A stretch of DNA of 13,735 nt from CAJQQY01 sp964352225 (GCA_964352225.1 CAYGRM010000169.1:1-13735), one strand, 5' to 3'; positions 7,659 to 13,735 are shown, counted from the first letter of the stretch. Notes: generated from the sequence alone by a model not told the origin. Numbers and translations: made by a program.

Positions 7659-8810
7659 TCAAAACTTCGTCCACTTTGATTTACTCTTACTTGATGCTAC
7701 TACTTTTTCGATAAATTGCATCCCGCGAACACCATCGACTACCGTTGGGAAATCCGTGTACACCTTGTTAGGTTTCTTATTTTGTAAACGCGCTTGAACA
7801 CATTTAGCAAAATTTCGATAGATATTCGCAAAGGCTTCTAAATAGCCCTCAGGATGCCCGGCGGGAAGTCGAGTATGTGCTTGAGCTTCTGCCGAGAGAT
7901 TACCAACTCCAGTTCGCATAATTTCAGTTGACTTATCCAACCATCTGACAATCAATGAATTAGGCTCCATTTGTCTCCATTCCAAACCTGCTTTTTCTCC
8001 ATAAATTCTTATTCGTAAATTATTTTCCTCGCCTGCTGCTATTTGACTTGCAGACAAAATCCCTTTGGCTCCATTGTCAAATTCTAACAATACATTTCCG
8101 TCATCATCTAATTTTCTACCATCTACTAAAATCGATAAATCCGCACACATCTTTTTAATCTTCAAACCTGAAATATACTCGGCCAAATTCTCCGCATGAG
8201 TACCAATATCACCCATTGCTCCAGCAATTCCAGATCGTTTAGGATCAGTTCTCCAAGCAGCTTGCTTTTGATCAGAACCTTCCATGAAAGTTGACAACCA
8301 CCCCTGCGGATATTCTACCATGATCTTTCTAACCTTTCCGATTTTGTTTTTAGCAATCATCGATTTGGCTTGTTTCACCATGGGATACCCAGTATAATTA
8401 TGGGTAAGCGCAAAGAGGAGTCCTGTTTTTTCTACTAACTTTTGCAACGCCTTTGCCTCTTTTAAGTTGAAGGCAAGGGGTTTATCACATACCACATGAA
8501 AACCATTTTCCAAAGCCAATTTTGCTGGGCCAAAATGCATATGATTAGGAGTAACGATACTGATAAAATCCATCCGTTCGCCGAGAGGAAGTTCTACTTC
8601 TTTTTTGATCATTTCCTCGTAGCTTTCATAAACCCGATCAGCAGGTAAATATAAATCTGCTCCTGATAATTTTGATTTTTTCGGGTTGCTGCTGAATGCA
8701 CCGCAAACTAATTCGATCTCTCCATCTATCGCTGCAGCCATTCTGTGAACTGCTCCAATGAATGCTCCCCGGCCACCGCCGACCATGCCCATTCTGATTT
8801 TTCGCTTCAT
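7659..8810 (-). CDS. Gfo/Idh/MocA family NAD(P)-dependent oxidoreductase
   Basis: The product has 383 residues from the ATG at 8810. The frame is open further up to a GTG at 8858, but that codon lies over a promoter-like -7 element and adds a non-conserved leader. The Rossmann domain starts at once: MGMVGGGRGAFIGAVHR (about 7-23) with the dinucleotide-binding glycines. TPNHMH (87-92) and CDKP (108-111), the usual E/DKP lysine motif, follow. The catalytic GDIGTHAENL block has Asp201 and His205. There is no Tat or Sec signal, so the enzyme is probably cytoplasmic, unlike many exported Bacteroidetes relatives. The family oxidises or reduces a sugar hydroxyl with NAD(P). With a DUF1080 hydrolase-like lipoprotein upstream and a sugar isomerase downstream, conversion between a glycoside and its 3-keto form is the most economical guess. 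Confidence 0.9.
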   Translation of the reverse strand: MKRKIRMGMVGGGRGAFIGAVHRMAAAIDGEIELVCGAFSSNPKKSKLSGADLYLPADRVYESYEEMIKKEVELPLGERMDFISIVTPNHMHFGPAKLALENGFHVVCDKPLAFNLKEAKALQKLVEKTGLLFALTHNYTGYPMVKQAKSMIAKNKIGKVRKIMVEYPQGWLSTFMEGSDQKQAAWRTDPKRSGIAGAMGDIGTHAENLAEYISGLKIKKMCADLSILVDGRKLDDDGNVLLEFDNGAKGILSASQIAAGEENNLRIRIYGEKAGLEWRQMEPNSLIVRWLDKSTEIMRTGVGNLSAEAQAHTRLPAGHPEGYLEAFANIYRNFAKCVQARLQNKKPNKVYTDFPTVVDGVRGMQFIEKVVASSKSKSKWTKF

Positions 8811-8846
8811 TTTTTTAGGATTTTTTTTGGAAAAAATTGATAGGGG

Positions 8847-8876
8847 TAAATATAACACTTAGGAATTTATTTGCAA
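8847..8876 (-). promoter_or_regulatory. possible promoter for the oxidoreductase gene
   Basis: On the minus strand, TTG (complement of 8874-8876) is followed by a 19-nt spacer and TATATTTA (complement of 8847-8854). This is one mismatch (last G to A) from the Bacteroidetes TTG-N19-TAnnTTTG pattern. It would start transcription about 30-35 nt before the ATG at 8810, which supports that start over the GTG at 8858. Confidence 0.4.
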
Positions 8877-8881
8877 GGATT

Positions 8882-8949
8882 CAGTAGGCAGTTTTCAGTA
8901 GGCAATAGGCAGATGGCAACTAAAAACTGCCAAGGGCAACTGCCTACTG
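8882..8949. repeat. degenerate heptamer array with inverted arms (CAGTAGG type)
   Basis: On the plus strand six successive 7-mers can be read from 8882 to 8923: CAGTAGG, CAGTTTT, CAGTAGG, CAATAGG, CAGATGG, CAACTAA. The same unit then appears on the other strand from 8949 downward (CAGTAGG, CAGTTGC and more degenerate copies). The outer 12 bp, 8882-8893 and 8938-8949, are perfectly complementary. A smaller TGGCA/TGCCA pair (8914-8918, 8928-8932) can fold inside. The array abuts the DUF1080 stop codon and precedes the oxidoreductase promoter, so it is intercistronic. Confidence 0.75.
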
Positions 8950-8950
8950 T

Positions 8951-9706
8951 TCACAATTCCTTGATTTTTAGGTTTCGAAATTTGACCGTGCTACCCTGTT
9001 CCTGTAATCCAATATTACCGATAGTAGTCTTGGAAAAATGAGGATAATTTCTAAATTTACTTTTTGCCACAAGGTCATTCCATTCATCGGTTGCTAGTTT
9101 GAATCTCAAAATTAATTTCCCATTTAACCAATGCTCGACGTAATCATTTAGAATCACAATTCTGGCTTGGTTCCATTTCCCAATAGCAATAGCTTTTTCA
9201 TAACTACTTGAATATAAGTCATAAGCATCTCCAGTTTTATGTTTCTCTAGAGGTAGGTCTTTTGAGTTTTTTAAAACTGCAGGATCTAGCAATTGATACT
9301 CGATAGCATGACACCAAATGGCAGTATCTTTTTTTTCTACAACTCGATAAAAAATTCCGCTGTTGGAAAGTGATGAAAGCTTAAAGTCGATTTTTAAATC
9401 AAAGTTTTCAAATTGTCTTTTAGTAACTAAATCACCGCCTCCTTTTTCCATTACTAAGTTTTTTTCTACATCAATATACCATCCTTGAGTTGGAAGGGTA
9501 TCTGAATTATAACTTCGCCAATGTTCTATTTTTTTTCCATCAAAAAGTAACTCCCAACCGCCTGCGATTTCTTCAGAGGACAATTGATTCGGAATACTTT
9601 CAGCTAATTTTTCTACTGGTTTTTTGTTTTTCGAATCGTTGGAGGAACTGCAACCGATCAAAAAAAAGGAGATAAATAGGACTAGATATTTTCGGGAAAA
9701 CGTCAT
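8951..9706 (-). CDS. DUF1080 / 3-keto-disaccharide hydrolase-like lipoprotein
   Basis: This is a 251-residue lipoprotein. The N-terminus has basic residues, a hydrophobic core and the lipobox LIGC with Cys19 as the lipidation site, followed by a Ser/Asn/Lys-rich linker (about 20-45). The DUF1080 jelly-roll domain fills about 48-251: GGWELLFDGKKIEHWRSY with the typical FDG...W, GGGDLVTKRQFENFDLKIDF, SNSGIFYR, KTGDAYDLY, and WNQARIVI followed by HWLNGK. It ends in a short VKFRNLKIKEL strand. Characterised relatives cleave 3-keto-glycosides, and the family name 3-keto-disaccharide hydrolase reflects this; many other members are uncharacterised. It would act on the periplasmic side or at the outer membrane. 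It is the first gene of the minus-strand block and lies next to the oxidoreductase and isomerase expected in such a pathway. The ATG at 9706 gives a clean signal peptide. Confidence 0.9.
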   Translation of the reverse strand: MTFSRKYLVLFISFFLIGCSSSNDSKNKKPVEKLAESIPNQLSSEEIAGGWELLFDGKKIEHWRSYNSDTLPTQGWYIDVEKNLVMEKGGGDLVTKRQFENFDLKIDFKLSSLSNSGIFYRVVEKKDTAIWCHAIEYQLLDPAVLKNSKDLPLEKHKTGDAYDLYSSSYEKAIAIGKWNQARIVILNDYVEHWLNGKLILRFKLATDEWNDLVAKSKFRNYPHFSKTTIGNIGLQEQGSTVKFRNLKIKEL

Positions 9707-10013
9707 TTAATAAATTTAATTAGTTCTTTTCTATTTGAAATCGCCTGATAATCAATTAGTTATGAATTAAATCATTTTTTTTTCAGATGGTAAAAATATT
9801 GAAATGTAGCTGATTTCCACATTTTAAACTTATTTTTTCAAAAAAATAAAATAGCGAAAATTCGCACTTTCATCCAATGTAATCAGATTTTAATCTATAA
9901 AACTATTTTGATCCCAATCCAAAATCCCACTTTTGAAAAGTTTTATAAAACTCCTGAAAAAAGTTTTTTAACCTAAAGCATTTCTAAAAGTGCTTTTACA
10001 AAATCAATTAATC
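9707..10013. other. 307-bp divergent intergenic region with two dyads
   Basis: This very AT-rich stretch separates the divergent DUF1080 and YiaA-like genes and must contain both promoters, but I find no full TTTG-N19-TAnnTTTG match on either strand. Two symmetric elements stand out. One is GCGAA-AA-TTCGC at 9854-9865, the only GC-rich dyad here. The other is a perfect 14-bp palindrome AGTTTTATAAAACT at 9939-9952, about 60 bp before the YiaA-like ATG. Either could be an operator. I see no ORF or RNA gene. Confidence 0.45.
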
Positions 10014-10310
10014 ATGAATAATTACATTTATGAAAATAACAACACCAAGGCATTTTATAATATGGCTTGGATTACATTTGCCTTAGCTTCTATCGGAATG
10101 GCTGTAGGATTATATTATTTGGAAGCTCCCGTGGAGATGAAAGGATTTTTAATTATGTCTTATATCTTTTCAGTTTCATCCTGCTTTACGGTGGCAAAAG
10201 TCGTGAGGGATAAACATGAATCTGATAAGTTTTTAGAGAAAGTGGAGAAGGCAAAAACAGAGAAATATCTTGCGGAGAAACAGCCAATGGTGGCGATGGA
10301 GGAGCGGTAA
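10014..10310 (+). CDS. YiaA/YiaB-type two-helix inner-membrane protein
   Basis: The product has 98 residues from the ATG at 10014. The frame can be extended to 9990 by an upstream TTG codon, but the ATG reading MNNYIYENNNTKAF is far more likely. It has two hydrophobic helices, about 15-36 (MAWITFALASIGMAVGLYYL) and 43-62, joined by a short loop (EAPVEMKG). A charged, probably cytoplasmic tail rich in Lys and Glu follows (about 64-98). This matches the YiaA/YiaB two-helix domain, a family of unknown function. It is the first of two plus-strand membrane-protein genes and is divergent from DUF1080. A perfect 33-bp dyad follows its stop codon. Confidence 0.82.
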   Translation: MNNYIYENNNTKAFYNMAWITFALASIGMAVGLYYLEAPVEMKGFLIMSYIFSVSSCFTVAKVVRDKHESDKFLEKVEKAKTEKYLAEKQPMVAMEER

Positions 10311-10331
10311 TTTTGATTTTTTTTTAGATCC

Positions 10332-10364
10332 AGTTATCGGATACCTTTAAGGTATCCGATAACT
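10332..10364. repeat. perfect 33-bp dyad (16-bp arms, 1-nt centre) without U-tract
   Basis: The arms 10332-10347 and 10349-10364 are exactly complementary around T10348, giving a stable stem of about 15 bp with GC pairs at its middle and top. It is preceded by nine T's (10317-10325) but not followed by a T-run on either strand, so it is not a standard intrinsic terminator. A third copy of the outer arm, AGTTATC, lies at 10375-10381 and could pair with GATAACT (10358-10364) instead. It may be a processing or stability hairpin, or an operator. Confidence 0.75.
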
Positions 10365-10465
10365 AATGACGATAAGTTATCCTCGTTTGGGTACTTAAAT
10401 GACCTTATATGACTTAAATGGTTCAAAATCAAAATCAGGAAATATTTTGTAAAAGATAGAAAAGC

Positions 10466-10822
10466 ATGAAAAATAACAAAACCGATTCCAACATTTTAGA
10501 TGATAATTATTTTCCTGAAAAGAAAACTCAATTCCATTTCTTTAGAACGATTGGTTTTTCTTTTTTATTTATCACATCATTTGTTTTGTTGTATTTTATT
10601 TTATTCTTTGCAGTTGTGCCATATTTCGAAAAAAATGAAGGGCAAGAGAATGTATTTTCTATTCTTTTGCCAATGATTCTATCTTCATTACCTTATCTTT
10701 ATATTTTTCGATTAGAATACAAAGAGGGAAATCTAAAACCAGGAAAATGGGAATTATGGGTAGCTATTTTAACGCTTTCGTTTATATTCTTAGTTGGAAT
10801 TTTTCATCTATTCCGTCTATAA
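10466..10822 (+). CDS. hypothetical three-TM membrane protein
   Basis: This 118-residue protein was not recognised as any family. It has a polar N-terminus (about 1-27, rich in Asn, Asp and Lys) and three hydrophobic segments: about 28-53 (TIGFSFLFITSFVLLYFILF, extended), about 64-82 and about 96-117. A short charged loop (LEYKEGNLKPGKWE) lies between the second and third. The C-terminus is within or just after the last helix (FHLFRL). It would sit in the inner membrane with no visible catalytic motif. It follows the YiaA-like gene by 155 bp on the same strand, separated by the 33-bp dyad, so it may have its own promoter or be differentially expressed. It ends at a strong terminator whose A-run begins within the TAA stop. 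Confidence 0.7.
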   Translation: MKNNKTDSNILDDNYFPEKKTQFHFFRTIGFSFLFITSFVLLYFILFFAVVPYFEKNEGQENVFSILLPMILSSLPYLYIFRLEYKEGNLKPGKWELWVAILTLSFIFLVGIFHLFRL

Positions 10823-10861
10823 AAAGACCTTTTAAAACTAACGTCTTAAAAGGTCTTTTTT
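10821..10861. terminator. bidirectional intrinsic terminator
   Basis: There is a perfect 15-bp inverted repeat (10821-10835 against 10846-10860) with a 10-nt loop, an A-run on the left (10821-10825) and a T-run on the right (10856-10861). It serves the plus-strand membrane-protein gene ending at 10822 and rimO, which ends at 10884 on the minus strand. Confidence 0.9.
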
Positions 10862-10883
10862 GAATCAAGAAAAATTTAGATAT

Positions 10884-12194
10884 CTAAACCACTACCCCAT
10901 ACAAATCATATTCCTCCGCCTTCGTAATTTTCACATTCGCAAAATCTCCAATTCTTACATAATTTTCTTTCGCATTGACGAGCACTTCATTATCCACTTC
11001 TGGCGAATCAAATTCCGTTCGTCCGATAAAATGTTCTCCTTCTTTTCGATCAAAAAGTACCCGCAAAGTTTGCCCTACTTTTTCTGAGTTTTTTTCAAAA
11101 GAAATATCTTGTTGAATTTCCATGATCGCATTGGCTCGTTCCGATTTCACCTCTGCTGGAACATCATCTTCGTAGTCATGGGCAATCGTACTTTCCTCAT
11201 GTGAATATTGAAAAACTCCTACTCTTTCAAATTTCATGTCTTCCACAAAATCGCAAAGGTCTTGAAATTCTTCCTCCGTTTCTCCAGGATGACCTACGAG
11301 CAAAGTAGTTCGAATCGCAATTCCAGGCACTCGCTCTCGAGCGTAATTTATCAACTCACGAGTTTCCGCCTGAGTGATTTGCCGACGCATTCTTTTAAGT
11401 ACATCATCATTCGCATGCTGCAGAGGAATATCGAGATAATTGCAGATTTCTTTTCGTTCTGCCATCGCATCAAAAATCTCTTTGGGAAATTTACTCGGAT
11501 AAGCATAATGCAATCGAATCCACTCGATGCCTTCCACATCTGCCAAGGCATGAAGTAATTTTGGTAAAGCTCTTTCTTTATAAATATCAAGACCATAATA
11601 AGTCAATTCCTGAGCAATCAGCATCAATTCTTTCACACCCATTCGAGCTAAGTTTTGAGCTTGTTTGACCAGTAATTCGATGGGTTGAGAGATGTGTTTT
11701 CCACGCATCAAGGGAATTGCACAGAAAGAACAAGTCCGATTACAACCTTCTGATATTTTTAAATAAGCATAATGTTGGGGAGTGGTCGTGATTCGTTCAC
11801 CAATCAATTCATGCTTATAATCTGCATTCAATTTGGCCAACAAACCGGGCAATTCTAATGTCCCAAAGTAGGCATCTACTTCTGGAATCTCTTCTTCTAG
11901 ATTTTGCTTATAACGTTCTGATAAACAACCAGTTACGTATAATTTCTCAATACCACCTTGGGTTTTAATATCAGCATATTGAAGAATCGTATTGACGGAT
12001 TCTTCTTTGGCCAAATCAATAAAACCACAAGTGTTAATGATGACGATATTGGCATCTTCATCATTGCTATCGTGAGCCACCTCGAAGTCATTTCCTTTGA
12101 GTTGAGTGATCAAATCTTCGGAATCTACCAAGTTTTTGGAGCATCCCAAAGTGATCACATTTACCTTATCTTGTTTTAATGTCTTTGTCTTCAA
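10884..12194 (-). CDS. rimO: ribosomal protein uS12 (Asp89) methylthiotransferase RimO
   Basis: This 436-residue radical-SAM methylthiotransferase adds a methylthio group to an aspartate of ribosomal protein S12. The N-terminal UPF0004 domain carries Cys18 (LGCSKNLVDSE), Cys56 (INTCGFID) and Cys90 (VTGCLSER) for the auxiliary 4Fe-4S cluster. The radical-SAM motif is CNRTCSFC (Cys151, 155, 158), followed by AIPLMRGKHISQP. That wording, together with DIPLQHANDDVLKRMRR, is typical of RimO and not of the tRNA enzyme MiaB. A C-terminal TRAM domain spans about 370-436. The start codon is TTG at 12194: no in-frame ATG lies upstream before a stop at 12216-12218, and the residues MKTKTLKQDKVNVITLGC fit the family N-terminus. 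A near-ideal promoter sits only about 20 nt upstream, giving a very short leader. The gene is monocistronic in this window. Confidence 0.95.
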   Translation of the reverse strand: MKTKTLKQDKVNVITLGCSKNLVDSEDLITQLKGNDFEVAHDSNDEDANIVIINTCGFIDLAKEESVNTILQYADIKTQGGIEKLYVTGCLSERYKQNLEEEIPEVDAYFGTLELPGLLAKLNADYKHELIGERITTTPQHYAYLKISEGCNRTCSFCAIPLMRGKHISQPIELLVKQAQNLARMGVKELMLIAQELTYYGLDIYKERALPKLLHALADVEGIEWIRLHYAYPSKFPKEIFDAMAERKEICNYLDIPLQHANDDVLKRMRRQITQAETRELINYARERVPGIAIRTTLLVGHPGETEEEFQDLCDFVEDMKFERVGVFQYSHEESTIAHDYEDDVPAEVKSERANAIMEIQQDISFEKNSEKVGQTLRVLFDRKEGEHFIGRTEFDSPEVDNEVLVNAKENYVRIGDFANVKITKAEEYDLYGVVV

Positions 12195-12210
12195 ATTTGT
12201 AAAATTTTCG

Positions 12211-12241
12211 CAAAGCTAACTAAATCGCAATACCAATCAAA
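12211..12241 (-). promoter_or_regulatory. rimO promoter (Bacteroidetes type)
   Basis: On the minus strand TTTG (complement of 12238-12241) is separated by exactly 19 nt from TAGCTTTG (complement of 12211-12218), a full match to the Bacteroidetes -33/-7 consensus TTTG-N19-TAnnTTTG. Transcription would begin near 12203-12205, about 10 nt before the TTG start codon. A 10-bp direct repeat ATCAAAATAT (12236-12245 and 12248-12257) overlaps and flanks the -33 element and could bind a regulator. Confidence 0.65.
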
Positions 12242-12379
12242 ATATAGATCAAAATATCAATTACCATCAAATAGCCTGAAGTAAAACTACCTCTACTAAC
12301 TTTTGGGATAGCGATTTTGATAACTCCGTTAATATCTAAAAAAAGATAATTTTACTTTGAAAAATGCGTTTGAAATTTG

Positions 12380-12410
12380 TTTGGTTTGACCTTTGCAACC
12401 CTTAAATTTG
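12380..12410 (+). promoter_or_regulatory. promoter of the beta-barrel gene (Bacteroidetes type)
   Basis: TTTG at 12380-12383 is followed, after a 19-nt spacer, by TAAATTTG at 12403-12410, a full match to the TTTG-N19-TAnnTTTG pattern. The predicted start point near 12417 leaves an untranslated leader of about 60 nt before the ATG at 12476. The same spacing is found in the rimO promoter on the other strand. Confidence 0.65.
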
Positions 12411-12475
12411 TAACTAAATTCAAACTTAAGACACTACTGATCAATTAGAACCTTAAAAAAAAGACTTATCATTTT

Positions 12476-13201
12476 ATGAAAAAATTATCGCTTTTTATCG
12501 CCTGCTTCTTTTCTATTCATATTGTTTCAGCTCAGTTCGGATTTTCTGCAGGTTACAAACCGATTAATGCTAAAAATTGGGAAAAAATTATTGAAACCAA
12601 TCAAGCTAATTTCCCGGTAGGTTATAATCCAGTTCCTTTGGCAAATGGCGTTCAAGTCGGAGTTGATTATTGGTTTCGACTAAAAAATCATCGAGTTGAG
12701 TTTATGCCAGAATTAAGTTATTCTAGATTTAAGAGAGTTTGGCAAATTGAAGATGGAACAGGTGTGGAAGAACAAATTAATTCGAATTTTTTAGGATTAC
12801 ATTTTAATACTAATTTTTATGTGTTTGATTTTAAAGGAGATTGTAACTGCCCTACTTTTGGAAAGCAAGGCCCTGATGCAAAAAAAGGATTTTTCATCCA
12901 AGTTGCTCCTGGGGTAGATTATGTTTTCAACTCTTTTAAAGATGCTGATGGGACTAGAACCGCGAATGATATTGTTCCTTCGATCGGATTAGGGGTTGGT
13001 ATAGATTTCGGTTTGAGTAATTTATTGACGATTACTCCGATGGTAAAAGTTCATCAATATTTTGGGGTAGAATGGGAAGGTTTGAATACTTATTTCGAGA
13101 CACCGGGACAACCCATTTCTGATGAATTTAATAAAAATGACATTACCCAACTTTTTGTAGGATTGAGAATTGGGTTGAGATTAGATTCTAATAATTACTG
13201 A
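12476..13201 (+). CDS. secreted outer-membrane beta-barrel protein
   Basis: This 241-residue protein has a clear Sec signal peptide: Lys2/Lys3, a hydrophobic core (LSLFIACFFSIHIV) and cleavage after SAQ (about residue 20). The mature part starts FGFSAGYKP and shows alternating polar/apolar strands typical of small outer-membrane barrels (VQVGVDYWFRL, VEFMPELSYSRF, FLGLHFNTNFYVFDF, GFFIQVAPGVDYVF, SIGLGVGIDFGL, LFVGLRIGLRL). An extracellular-loop-like DCNCPTFGKQGP (about 122-133) has two close cysteines. The function is unknown; it most resembles the generic PorT-like/OmpW-like barrel proteins abundant in Bacteroidetes. It has its own promoter and its own downstream terminator, so it appears monocistronic. 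I see no T9SS C-terminal domain. Confidence 0.8.
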   Translation: MKKLSLFIACFFSIHIVSAQFGFSAGYKPINAKNWEKIIETNQANFPVGYNPVPLANGVQVGVDYWFRLKNHRVEFMPELSYSRFKRVWQIEDGTGVEEQINSNFLGLHFNTNFYVFDFKGDCNCPTFGKQGPDAKKGFFIQVAPGVDYVFNSFKDADGTRTANDIVPSIGLGVGIDFGLSNLLTITPMVKVHQYFGVEWEGLNTYFETPGQPISDEFNKNDITQLFVGLRIGLRLDSNNY

Positions 13202-13300
13202 GTTCTAAAAATATAACAATATATTTTCATGGCTTAATTTAATAACTTGCCACGGGTTTTTCCATATAAAAAACCTTAAAAATCAACCAATCCTAAAACC

Positions 13301-13342
13301 AAAAAGAGTCATTCACCAACAGGGAATGACTCTTTTTTTTTT
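13301..13342. terminator. bidirectional intrinsic terminator
   Basis: There is a perfect 14-bp inverted repeat (13301-13314 against 13324-13337), a 9-nt loop, five A's at the left foot and ten T's from 13333 to 13342. It lies 100 bp after the beta-barrel stop and 22 bp beyond the end of the convergent minus-strand gene. Confidence 0.9.
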
Positions 13343-13363
13343 AAATGTAATTAGATTGTTATG

Positions 13364-13735
13364 TTATGGTTGACAATCTTGTTCAAATAAACATTTCACC
13401 GCATCTTTGCAATTGCCATCTTCGCAAGTCACTTTAATTCCATACCCTACACAGTCTTTTTCTCCATAGTAAATTAGGAATCTTGTCTGTCCATTTTCCA
13501 AAAATTTCTCTACACCTTCGGTAATACAGCCGCAATCATCAGAAACAACTAACTCTTTTACAACATGTTTTTCAAATGCTGCTCCACTTGCTTCCGTCGC
13601 TTCATCCCAAGTACATAAATCCAATTCATCATCTTCGTAACAATCTTTTAATGCCAAAAGGATTTCATCATCATTGGCAATGGTCTGAGTGGATTCATCT
13701 TCAAAAATAATATCAACTGGATAATTCAATGATGG
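13364..13735 (-). CDS. C-terminal part of a Cys-rich, probably exported protein (5' end outside window)
   Basis: The frame is open to the right edge. The TTG at 13729 is not a convincing start because the reading continues upstream (PSLNYPVDIIFEDES), so this is a fragment of at least 123 residues. It begins with a beta-rich stretch, NYPVDIIFEDESTQTIANDDEILLAL, similar in style to the YPV...DG...V...DEEL modules repeated in large secreted or lipoprotein hypotheticals of Bacteroidetes. The rest is acidic and rich in cysteine: nine Cys, including DDCGC, KDCVGYG, TCEDGNC and QDCQP at the very end. These suggest disulfides and a non-cytoplasmic location. I cannot assign a function. It converges on the beta-barrel gene at a shared terminator. 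Confidence 0.65.
   Translation of the reverse strand, partial: PSLNYPVDIIFEDESTQTIANDDEILLALKDCYEDDELDLCTWDEATEASGAAFEKHVVKELVVSDDCGCITEGVEKFLENGQTRFLIYYGEKDCVGYGIKVTCEDGNCKDAVKCLFEQDCQP

Noticed and set aside
8811..8858. 16-residue N-terminal extension of the oxidoreductase from a GTG start
   Set aside because: The GTG overlaps a promoter-like -7 element, the extra residues are not family-like, and the ATG at 8810 leads straight into the Rossmann fold.
8882..8949. CRISPR array reading of the repeat cluster
   Set aside because: The units are 7 nt and contiguous with no spacers, the copies are degenerate and occur on both strands, and no cas gene is present.
10399..10452. 17-residue ORF (MTLYDLNG...) before the three-TM gene
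   Set aside because: Too short, with no promoter or conservation evidence; the nearby ACTTAAATG direct repeat (10393-10401, 10412-10420) is also short enough for chance.
13255..13275. GGTTTTT/AAAAACC hairpin after the beta-barrel gene
   Set aside because: Only seven weak pairs in an AT-rich gap; the clear terminator lies just downstream at 13301-13342.
1..13735. Defence system, prophage or mobile element
   Set aside because: Apart from one isolated DUF559 gene there is no nuclease, methylase, toxin-antitoxin pair, integrase, transposase or tRNA attachment site visible on either strand.

Overview
The window looks like a chromosomal stretch of an AT-rich Bacteroidetes (Bacteroidota), probably a Cytophagales/Cyclobacteriaceae-like marine or soil bacterium. 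The signs are a TonB-dependent receptor with an N-terminal carboxypeptidase-regulatory-like domain, a DUF1080 lipoprotein beside Gfo/Idh/MocA and sugar-isomerase genes, start sites without Shine-Dalgarno sequences, and two good matches to the Bacteroidetes promoter (TTTG, 19-nt spacer, TAnnTTTG). The genus is inferred, not shown.

Layout. Positions 2-334 hold the 3' end of an unrecognised plus-strand gene. It converges on a bidirectional terminator with a long minus-strand block (9706 down to 408). In transcription order the block is: DUF1080 (3-keto-disaccharide-hydrolase-like) lipoprotein, Gfo/Idh/MocA oxidoreductase, TIM-barrel sugar isomerase/epimerase, DUF559 nuclease-like protein, TonB-dependent receptor, TMEM220-like membrane protein, GH3 glycosidase, and msrA. 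A 307-bp divergent region (9707-10013) leads to two small plus-strand membrane-protein genes (YiaA-like, and an unrecognised 3-TM protein). These end at a second bidirectional terminator facing rimO (minus). A divergent region of about 280 bp with a good promoter on each strand separates rimO from a plus-strand outer-membrane beta-barrel gene. A third bidirectional terminator separates that gene from a Cys-rich minus-strand gene that runs off the right edge.

How the genes may work together: the DUF1080, oxidoreductase and isomerase genes resemble the toolkit for oxidative (3-keto) cleavage of glycosides. The TonB receptor would import a ligand, and the GH3 enzyme, which has no visible signal peptide, would hydrolyse beta-glycosides inside the cell. 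There is no SusD, no other glycosidase and no regulator, so this is not a classical polysaccharide utilisation locus. Whether the block is one functional unit is inference.

I found no CRISPR array, tRNA, rRNA, transposase, phage gene or recognisable new defence system. The most unusual signals are non-coding: a perfect 16-bp terminator-like hairpin inside the signal-peptide codons of the TonB receptor, an inverted array of degenerate CAGTAGG-type heptamers in the catabolic cluster, and a perfect 33-bp dyad without a U-tract between the two small membrane-protein genes.
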